Of a stretch of DNA of 7,737 nucleotides, positions 1 through 5,062 are shown in pieces (position 1 is the first letter of the stretch; every line of letters starts with the position of its first letter). This DNA comes from Candidatus Aminicenantota bacterium (GTDB lineage: Bacteria > Acidobacteriota > Aminicenantia > Aminicenantales > Aminicenantaceae). Under the pieces are notes generated by a model. The model was not told the DNA's origin, searched no databases, and saw nothing but the letters and a program-made list of their open reading frames with translations. The DNA lies in assembly GCA_030670375.1 (NCBI GenBank), contig DAOVBT010000082.1, positions 1 through 7,737 of the forward strand, given 5' to 3'. The translations under genes and the position numbers were made by a program.

Positions 1-2
1 CT

Positions 3-692
3 ATCAGTTATTATTACAATTCTGTTTTGTGGAACTCGCAGTTTCAAGGCCTGGAGTCCTCTCTGTTTCTGCTCACCTCTCGACTAGGGAGATTTTGGTT
101 GCTCGATGTCCCCTTGATCGGATTGCTGCTCATCATGGTCCTATTGGGTTGGAAACACAAAAAATCATCTTTTTTTCTTCTTCCTCTCGCTGTGATGGGA
201 CTGACAACCATAACTGTCGAAATCATTATGCTCATCGCATTCCAAACCTTTTTTGGATATCTGTATCAAAAAGTCGCCCTGCTTTTTGCTTCTTTCATGG
301 TTGGCCTTTTTTTGGGGGCTCTTCGAGGAAAAAAAAGAAAGAAAAAAGGATACCTGGAACTTCTCATCATTCAGTTTGGGTTCATCCTGCTCATATTCTT
401 GCTGATCTTGTGGCTGAAAGCTCAACCCCCTGAAATTTTCTTTTTCCTGTACCTTGTATTTTTAGGTTATCTGGGAGGAGATTTGTTCATCGTGTCCAAT
501 TTTTTGTATTTGAAGGAGAAAAAAAATTATGGAGCCGGGTATGGACTGGATTTGCTGGGGTCCTTCTTAGGTGCATTGGCTGTCTCCTCGTTTCTCATCC
601 CTCTTTTCGGATTGCCCCTTTTGACAAAGTATATTTTGTTGGTCAACTCCTTCTGTTTTCTGTTTTTATTGTGGGGACAAAAATCCCAATAA
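3..692 (+). CDS. Spermidine/spermine-synthase-like polytopic membrane protein, C-terminal part (5' end outside window)
   Basis: The frame is open from the left edge (first full codon at 3) to TAA at 690-692, giving 229 visible residues. A TTG at 27 is in frame, but coding continues upstream of it, so it is not a credible start. The visible N-terminus (ISYYYNSVLWNSQF) resembles the end of the soluble aminopropyltransferase-like domain in membrane-fused spermidine-synthase-like proteins. About seven hydrophobic segments follow, at roughly visible residues 31-50, 57-80, 91-107, 118-137, 143-165, 177-203 and 209-224, with a conserved-looking Glu in the second (about residue 73). A basic loop (about 108-115) lies between segments 3 and 4. 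These proteins sit in the inner membrane and their reaction is generally unproven, so no polyamine product is claimed. The gene is separated from the redox operon by 122 bases and is probably a separate transcript. The family call is from recall of its pattern and is fairly firm; function is not. Confidence 0.7.
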   Translation: MSYYYNSVLWNSQFQGLESSLFLLTSRLGRFWLLDVPLIGLLLIMVLLGWKHKKSSFFLLPLAVMGLTTITVEIIMLIAFQTFFGYLYQKVALLFASFMVGLFLGALRGKKRKKKGYLELLIIQFGFILLIFLLILWLKAQPPEIFFFLYLVFLGYLGGDLFIVSNFLYLKEKKNYGAGYGLDLLGSFLGALAVSSFLIPLFGLPLLTKYILLVNSFCFLFLLWGQKSQ

Positions 693-707
693 TTCAGGCA
701 AATATTC

Positions 708-736
708 TTGACAGGTATAGCCAATTATGCTTTACT
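708..736 (+). promoter_or_regulatory. Candidate sigma-70 promoter upstream of hdrC
   Basis: TTGACA at 708-713 matches the -35 consensus exactly. TTTACT at 731-736 matches four of six -10 positions, with a 17-base spacer. Transcription would start near 743, leaving a leader of about 70 bases before hdrC. This is the only gap longer than 60 bases in the window, so a promoter for the 815-7737 run is expected here. No factor-independent terminator for the upstream gene is evident in 693-814. Confidence 0.4.
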
Positions 737-756
737 GTAATGTTTCTGTTTCTGTC

Positions 757-762
757 TATAAT
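757..762 (+). promoter_or_regulatory. Second candidate -10 box (TATAAT)
   Basis: A perfect TATAAT lies 52 bases before the hdrC ATG. It has no good -35 at 16-18 bases; the nearest TTTACT-like hexamer (731-736) would give a 20-base spacer. It lies in AT-rich sequence where chance matches are common. It could be an alternative start site or need an activator. An imperfect dyad (ATACA at 761-765, TGTAT at 776-780) follows immediately. Confidence 0.25.
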
Positions 763-814
763 ACATAATAATAATTGTATGTTATGAGAATTACTTTACG
801 CACGAGTCATCCAA

Positions 815-1222
815 ATGCGCATTAATCTTTCTCGCAAAAAAATTAGGGATTCTTTCGTAGACAAGGTTCAGGAGCTTAGCGGACAAAATCTTCTCGCATG
901 TTATCAATGTGGCAAATGTTCGGCTGGCTGTCCTGCCGTCGACGAGATGGACATTCTCCCGAATCAAATCATCCGTTTCGCACAACTGGGTCTCAAAGAG
1001 GAGCTTCTTGCTTCCAAGGCTATCTGGATCTGTGCCTCTTGTTTGACCTGCAATGCCCGCTGCCCAAAGGGAATCAATATTGCGGAAGTCATCGAAGCCT
1101 TGCGCCAGATCTTGCTACGCAACAGAAAAGACCATCTCAAGGTCGAAAAGCTGTCGGATAAGGAAAAAGAAGAGATTCCTCCCATCGCTCTTATCTGCAG
1201 CATGAGGAAATTCACTTCATAA
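815..1222 (+). CDS. hdrC: Heterodisulfide reductase subunit C (HdrC-like, two [4Fe-4S])
   Basis: This 135-residue soluble electron-transfer protein has two complete CxxCxxCxxxCP motifs: Cys29/32/35/39 and Cys73/76/79/83. Each would bind one [4Fe-4S] cluster. The phrase SGQNLLACYQCGKCSAGCP is characteristic of HdrC. In known complexes HdrC passes electrons from HdrA to HdrB. There are no membrane segments, so it belongs to the cytoplasmic HdrABC type rather than the HdrDE type. It is shorter than the archaeal HdrC proteins I recall (around 185 residues), but its C-terminus (IALICSMRKF) looks like a natural family end. The ATG at 815 is chosen because an in-frame TGA lies at 785-787 and no other start codon intervenes; the SD is weak or absent. 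It is the first gene of the run, 52 bases before hdrB. The family call is firm; its physiological partner disulfide is unknown. Confidence 0.92.
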   Translation: MRINLSRKKIRDSFVDKVQELSGQNLLACYQCGKCSAGCPAVDEMDILPNQIIRFAQLGLKEELLASKAIWICASCLTCNARCPKGINIAEVIEALRQILLRNRKDHLKVEKLSDKEKEEIPPIALICSMRKFTS

Positions 1223-1246
1223 GCATCTGCAATGACGGATAAACCC

Positions 1247-1274
1247 TATAATTCCAAAAACTTAAGGAATCATA
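1247..1274 (+). promoter_or_regulatory. Possible hairpin covering the hdrB ribosome binding site
   Basis: TAT-A-ATTCC (1247-1255) can pair with GGAAT-C-ATA (1266-1274), giving eight pairs with one A/C mismatch around a 10-base loop. The hdrB SD (AAGGAA, 1264-1269) lies partly in the 3' arm and the structure ends right before the ATG at 1275. It could temper hdrB translation. The stem is AT-rich and short, so this is a suggestion only. Confidence 0.25.
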
Positions 1275-2153
1275 ATGAAAATATGCTATTACCCTGGCTG
1301 CACGCTAAAAAATCACGCAAAAAACTTTGAAGATTCAACGATATGCTCTCTGAATTCTATCGGGGTGGAAGTAGAAGAACTCAGTAGATGGAACTGTTGT
1401 GGGACCGTCTTTTCTCTAACCACGGATGATTTGATCCACCACATCGCCCCTATCCGCAACCTCATACGTGTCAAGGAAGCCAACTACAACAAAGTCATGA
1501 CCGTCTGCGCCATGTGCTTCAACACCTTAAAAAGAGCGAATGAACGCATCAAGTCCGATCCCGAAAGCATGGACATACTGAATAACTTCATGGACAGGGA
1601 AGAAGTTCAGTATGAGGGAGATGTCCAGGTTTTTCATCTGTTGGAATTCTTGAAGGACGAGATAGGATTCGAAAATCTCGCGAAAAAAGTGGTCAAGCCG
1701 CTAAAAAAACTCAAAATAGCCAGCTACTATGGATGTCTTTTGGTCCGGCCGAAAGAAATCGGGTTCGACGACATGGAAAATCCGACCATCCTTGATGATC
1801 TTATGGAAATACTCGGGGCTGATTCTGTGGATTTCCCCTTCAAAACAGAGTGTTGTGGAGCCTACCAGACTGTCGACAAGCCGGAAATCATAGCTGATCG
1901 AACAAACCGGATTCTCACTTCTGCAAAGGACCGGGGCGCGCAAATGGTGGTTGTCAGTTGTCCCCTTTGTGCTTTCAATCTGGACCAAAGACAGAAACAG
2001 ACGGTTGAAAAATACCCGGAATTCAAACATATCCCGGTGTTGTATTTCACACAAGCATTGGCCATTGCCCTTGGTTGCCCGGAAGAGACTCTAAGGTTCG
2101 ACCTTAACTTTATAGATCCTAAACCAATCTTGAAGGAAAAAGGATTAATTTGA
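1275..2153 (+). CDS. hdrB: Heterodisulfide reductase subunit B (HdrB-like, two CCG domains)
   Basis: This is a 292-residue protein of normal HdrB length with two complete CCG (cysteine-rich) motifs. The first is Cys9, Cys41-Cys42, Cys78, Cys81. The second is Cys154, Cys193-Cys194, Cys229, Cys232. In methanogen HdrB such motifs hold two noncubane [4Fe-4S] clusters that carry out disulfide cleavage. Both sets are intact here, so a catalytic rather than purely structural role is plausible. In methanogens the substrate is CoM-S-S-CoB; a bacterium would be expected to use another thiol/disulfide or protein acceptor, which the sequence does not reveal. The start follows AAGGAA (1264-1269) with a 5-base spacer. 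The stop is 7 bases before korD, and the SD for korD overlaps the hdrB stop codon. Succinate/glycolate dehydrogenase CCG proteins are relatives, but pairing with hdrC and hdrA favours HdrB. Confidence 0.93.
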   Translation: MKICYYPGCTLKNHAKNFEDSTICSLNSIGVEVEELSRWNCCGTVFSLTTDDLIHHIAPIRNLIRVKEANYNKVMTVCAMCFNTLKRANERIKSDPESMDILNNFMDREEVQYEGDVQVFHLLEFLKDEIGFENLAKKVVKPLKKLKIASYYGCLLVRPKEIGFDDMENPTILDDLMEILGADSVDFPFKTECCGAYQTVDKPEIIADRTNRILTSAKDRGAQMVVVSCPLCAFNLDQRQKQTVEKYPEFKHIPVLYFTQALAIALGCPEETLRFDLNFIDPKPILKEKGLI

Positions 2154-2160
2154 GGAAAAA

Positions 2161-2436
2161 ATGGTTTATTTTGGCGATGTAAAACCAATCAAGGGCAAAA
2201 TTCATATCAAAAAAGACCAATGTAAGGGATGTGCATTCTGTGTGGAATACTGTCCCAAAGACGTCCTCGAAATGTCCGAGGAGTTTAATGTCAAGGGTTA
2301 TCATCCTCCTTTTGTGAAGGATGAGGACGCATGCTTGTACTGCCAGCTTTGCGAAACCATATGCCCTGAATTTGCCATATTTGTGACCATCAAAGAAGAG
2401 GAGGAAGAAGGTGAAAAAGGTGAAAGTAGACCCTAA
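2161..2436 (+). CDS. korD: 2-oxoacid:ferredoxin oxidoreductase delta subunit (dicluster ferredoxin, KorD)
   Basis: This 91-residue 2x[4Fe-4S] ferredoxin-like subunit has Cys21/24/27/31-Pro and Cys58/61/64/68-Pro. The intervening FNVKGYHPP and the following PEFAI are typical of KorD proteins. It would relay electrons from the thiamine-pyrophosphate centre of KorB to soluble ferredoxin or to a docked partner. The C-terminus is strongly acidic (Glu79-83, Glu85, Glu88). The codons of this tail also contain the AGGAGG that serves korA, and the 3' end overlaps korA by 26 bases in another frame. The start ATG follows a short AGGA at 2153-2156 with a 4-base gap. It sits directly before korA in the usual D-A-B-C order. 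A generic dicluster ferredoxin is the alternative, but order and sequence favour KorD. Confidence 0.88.
   Translation: MVYFGDVKPIKGKIHIKKDQCKGCAFCVEYCPKDVLEMSEEFNVKGYHPPFVKDEDACLYCQLCETICPEFAIFVTIKEEEEEGEKGESRP
2399..2413 (+). promoter_or_regulatory. Strong SD and GTG start of korA, inside the korD coding end
   Basis: A perfect AGGAGG at 2399-2404 is 6 bases from GTG at 2411-2413. A second in-frame GTG at 2420 would have a 15-base spacer, so 2411 is preferred. The SD lies within the glutamate codons of korD, so translation of korD and korA is probably coupled. Confidence 0.75.
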
Positions 2437-3577
2437 GGGCGTTTTGACCGGTTCCCATTATATCGACGGAGACTACGCGATCGCAGAAGGAGGACTAGCT
2501 GCCGGATGCCGATTCTTTGCGGGTTATCCGATCACACCTTCCACAGAAACAGCCGAAAGATTTTCGGAAAGAATCCCCCACGTGGGAGGCGTGTTTATCC
2601 AGATGGAAGACGAGCTCGGTTCCATCGCGGCAATGATCGGTGCCGTATGGGGAGGTAAAAAAACCATGACCGTGACATCCGGCCCGGGTTTTTCTTTAAT
2701 GATGGAGAACATCGGATTAGCCTGCATGATGGAAATCCCCCTGGTTATAGCCAATGTGCAGCGAGGCGGCCCTTCCACAGGCCTTCCCACCTTGACCGGT
2801 CAACAAGACATGATGCAGGCAAAATGGGGATCTCATGGCGATTATGAAATCATCGCTCTCTCCCCTGATTCTCCGCAGGAATGTTTTGACCTGACTATCG
2901 AAGCTTTTAATCTTTCCGAAACCTACCGTGTCCCTGTGTTTGTGATGACGGACGAGTGTGTCGGGCACATGCACGAAAAAGTGGTCATTCCCCCGGCTGA
3001 GGAGATAGAGGTTGTGGAAAGGAAGTGGTATGAGGGGCCAAAGGATAAATATTTGCCTTACAAGCTGGACAAAGATGGCATCCCCTTCATGGTCAAAGCC
3101 GGAGATGGCTACCGCTTTCACACAACAGGGTTGACCCGTGATGAACGCGGCTATCCTGTCATCAATGCGGAATGTCAGAGCGTTGTTGTTCCTCATTTGG
3201 TAGATAAGATTATAAATAACGCCGATAAAATAATCATGCTAGAAGAAGATGAAATAGACGGGGCCGAGATCGTCGTGATTTCTTATGGGATTACATCCCG
3301 AGTGGCCATCCGAGCAGTCCAACAAGCGAGAAAAGCGGGCATAAAGGTGGGAACTTTGAGATTGAAAACGGTATGGCCTTTTCCTGAAAAGAGAATCAAG
3401 CAACTGGCAAGAAAAATCAAGGCCTTCGTCGTTCCTGAAATCAACTATGGACAGATCGTGCTGGAAGTTGAACGATGCGCAGCAGGGAAAGCCCCTGCTT
3501 TCCATGTTCCTCACTGTGGCGGATGGGTACACGATCCCAATGATATTTTAAAGGTTATCAAGGAGGCAGCAAAATGA
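2411..3577 (+). CDS. korA: 2-oxoacid:ferredoxin oxidoreductase alpha subunit (KorA)
   Basis: This is a 388-residue alpha subunit without a fused gamma domain. The N-terminal pyrimidine-binding domain carries YPITPSTE (39-46), QMEDE (64-68), TSGPGFSLM (89-97) and GGPSTGLPT (119-127), the standard signature of 2-oxoacid:ferredoxin oxidoreductases. The C-terminal transketolase-like domain follows from about residue 280 (VVISYGITSR, then WPFPE). With KorB it forms the decarboxylating unit: 2-oxoacid + CoA + 2 oxidised ferredoxin to acyl-CoA + CO2 + 2 reduced ferredoxin, reversible in reductive TCA organisms. The four-gene D-A-B-C layout points to 2-oxoglutarate, but 2-oxoisovalerate or other branched 2-oxoacids cannot be excluded. 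The GTG start is supported by AGGAGG. The stop overlaps the korB start (ATGA), implying coupled translation. Confidence 0.93.
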   Translation: MKKVKVDPKGVLTGSHYIDGDYAIAEGGLAAGCRFFAGYPITPSTETAERFSERIPHVGGVFIQMEDELGSIAAMIGAVWGGKKTMTVTSGPGFSLMMENIGLACMMEIPLVIANVQRGGPSTGLPTLTGQQDMMQAKWGSHGDYEIIALSPDSPQECFDLTIEAFNLSETYRVPVFVMTDECVGHMHEKVVIPPAEEIEVVERKWYEGPKDKYLPYKLDKDGIPFMVKAGDGYRFHTTGLTRDERGYPVINAECQSVVVPHLVDKIINNADKIIMLEEDEIDGAEIVVISYGITSRVAIRAVQQARKAGIKVGTLRLKTVWPFPEKRIKQLARKIKAFVVPEINYGQIVLEVERCAAGKAPAFHVPHCGGWVHDPNDILKVIKEAAK

Positions 3578-4437
3578 AAAAAGAAGATCGCCTCGAATCA
3601 AAAAATCCGATGGAAGGTTTCCTGCGAATGGATAGGATTCCTCACATCTGGTGTCCCGGTTGTGGAATCGGAACAGTTGTCACATCTTTTACAGAAGCTT
3701 TAAAGAAAAGCAAACTCGACCTTGATAAAGTTGCTGTCGTTTCTGGAATCGGATGCACAGGTCGAGTGGCAGGTTATGTCAAGCTGGACTCTTTCCACAC
3801 CACACATGGCAGGGCTGTTCCGTTTGCCACGGGATTGAAGTTGGCGAATCCTGATCTTAAAGTCGTCGTTTTCAGCGGAGATGGAGATATCTTCGGCATT
3901 GGCGGAAATCACTTCATCCATGCGGCTAGAAGAAACATGGATATCTTGATTATTTGTGTCAACAATTTCAACTACGCCATGACCGGAGGCCAAGTCGCCG
4001 CAACGACCCCGATGGAAGCCAATGCTTCCACTGCGCCTTATGGAAATTTCGAGTTTGCTTTTAGCCTTCCCTATCTGGCAGAAGCAGCAGGGGCAACCTA
4101 CGTGGCCAGATGGACCTCTCTCCATCTACGAAGAGTGACTAAATCCATCCAGGAAGCACTGGCCAAGCCCGGTTTTTCGCTCATCGAAGTCATCACCCCC
4201 TGTGTGACCCTGTATGCACGCAGGAATCGTCTGGGCGATGGATTGAATTTGCTGAAATATTATTATGACAAATCCGTTATAGAACATGGTGCCGACACAC
4301 GAACACTGGACATCAGCTACCAAGGAAAATTGGTCGTCGGTAAATTCGTCGACAAAGAGAAGCCGACATTTCTGGACCGCATGAACGAGCACATGACCAA
4401 AATTTTAGGCGATAAATACGTCAAATATGGAGAATAA
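3574..4437 (+). CDS. korB: 2-oxoacid:ferredoxin oxidoreductase beta subunit (KorB, thiamine-pyrophosphate/[4Fe-4S])
   Basis: This 287-residue catalytic subunit has the thiamine-pyrophosphate/Mg motif GDG at 102-104 and NN at 130-131, separated by 25 residues. IGGNHFIHAARRN (109-121) and MTGGQ (136-140) are hallmark KorB stretches. Cys27, Cys30 (WCPGCG), Cys61 (GIGCTGR) and Cys210 (TPCVTLYARRN) match the four cysteines that ligate the internal [4Fe-4S] cluster in this enzyme class. The segment right after GDGD reads IFGIGG, where many KorB proteins as I recall them have GLAIGG; this may bear on substrate or be lineage variation. The start follows AGGAGG (3561-3566) at 7 bases and overlaps the korA stop by 4 bases. 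The stop is 3 bases before korC. The enzyme is cytoplasmic. Class is certain; 2-oxoglutarate as substrate is probable. Confidence 0.94.
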   Translation: MKKEDRLESKNPMEGFLRMDRIPHIWCPGCGIGTVVTSFTEALKKSKLDLDKVAVVSGIGCTGRVAGYVKLDSFHTTHGRAVPFATGLKLANPDLKVVVFSGDGDIFGIGGNHFIHAARRNMDILIICVNNFNYAMTGGQVAATTPMEANASTAPYGNFEFAFSLPYLAEAAGATYVARWTSLHLRRVTKSIQEALAKPGFSLIEVITPCVTLYARRNRLGDGLNLLKYYYDKSVIEHGADTRTLDISYQGKLVVGKFVDKEKPTFLDRMNEHMTKILGDKYVKYGE

Positions 4438-4440
4438 ACG

Positions 4441-5046
4441 ATGGCAGAAATAAGATTTTCTGGATTTGGAGGTCAAGGAATCATCCGCTGTGGTCTAATC
4501 ACAGGTAAGGCCCTCTCGCTTTATGATAACAAGCATGCAACCATGACCCAAAGTTTTGGACCTGAAGCCCGAGGAAGCGCGTGCAGCTCTCAGCTGGTTG
4601 TGTCAAAAGACCGCGTGCTTTATCCCTACATCACAATACCGGAGATCCTTGTCTCGATGTCCCAGGAAGCCTACGACAAATATGAACCCGATCTGCTAGA
4701 GAATGGAATTCTGATTATCGATACAGACCTGGTCAAGCCTAAACCGGTCCGGGAAAAAATCCAAATGTTTGCCATTCCCTCTACCCGTTTTGCAGAAGAG
4801 CTGGGCAACCGCATTATCGCCAACCTCGTGATGCTGGGATTCTTCACGGCTGTGACCAAAATCGTTTCTCCTGAGGCTATGAAAAAAGCTCTTCCTGGAA
4901 TGGTCCCGGGAAGATTTCTCGACCTCAACATCAAGGCATTTGATAGAGGGTACGATTATGGAGGGGAAGTTTTAAAAACGGCAAAACCTGCAAAAACGAA
5001 GAAAAAAACAGCGGCTAAGAAAAAAACCACCAAATCCAAAAAGTGA
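4441..5046 (+). CDS. korC: 2-oxoacid:ferredoxin oxidoreductase gamma subunit (KorC) with lysine-rich tail
   Basis: This 201-residue gamma subunit carries GFGGQG (8-13) near its N-terminus and SFGPEARGSACSSQ (38-51), the usual KorC/PorC signature. The fold helps hold CoA and the KorAB core together. The family-like part ends near residue 178 (GGEVLK). The last 23 residues (179-201) are a low-complexity tail made of Lys, Ala, Thr, Pro and Ser with 12 lysines. I do not recall such a tail as part of the family, and no frameshift produces it, because the frame runs cleanly to TGA at 5044-5046. It contrasts with the acidic tail of KorD. The start follows GGAGAA (4429-4434) by 6 bases, within the end of korB. 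The gap to hdrA is 16 bases, so the kor and hdr blocks appear transcriptionally joined. Confidence 0.92.
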   Translation: MAEIRFSGFGGQGIIRCGLITGKALSLYDNKHATMTQSFGPEARGSACSSQLVVSKDRVLYPYITIPEILVSMSQEAYDKYEPDLLENGILIIDTDLVKPKPVREKIQMFAIPSTRFAEELGNRIIANLVMLGFFTAVTKIVSPEAMKKALPGMVPGRFLDLNIKAFDRGYDYGGEVLKTAKPAKTKKKTAAKKKTTKSKK

Positions 5047-5062
5047 GGATCTGAGGAATAAA

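Noticed and set aside
27..29. TTG at 27 as the start of the membrane protein
   Set aside because: Coding continues upstream in frame to the window edge with family-like residues (ISYYYNSV), and no SD precedes the TTG.
281..350. T and A homopolymer runs in the membrane protein as a frameshift or phase-variation site
   Set aside because: The frame is intact across the runs and the poly-A stretch encodes an ordinary basic loop between membrane segments. Slippage is possible but nothing shows it.
29..433. 134-codon plus-strand frame overlapping the first gene
   Set aside because: The overlapping frame starting at 3 encodes regular membrane segments with family features. This one has a mixed composition with no fold signal.
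693..814. Intrinsic terminator, tRNA or small RNA gene in the intergenic gap
   Set aside because: No GC-rich stem followed by a T run and no cloverleaf could be seen; only promoter-like elements and weak AT-rich dyads.
2717..3196. 159-codon minus-strand frame opposite korA (and 3700-4125 opposite korB)
   Set aside because: Antisense to well-supported genes with no recognisable motifs; chance open frames.
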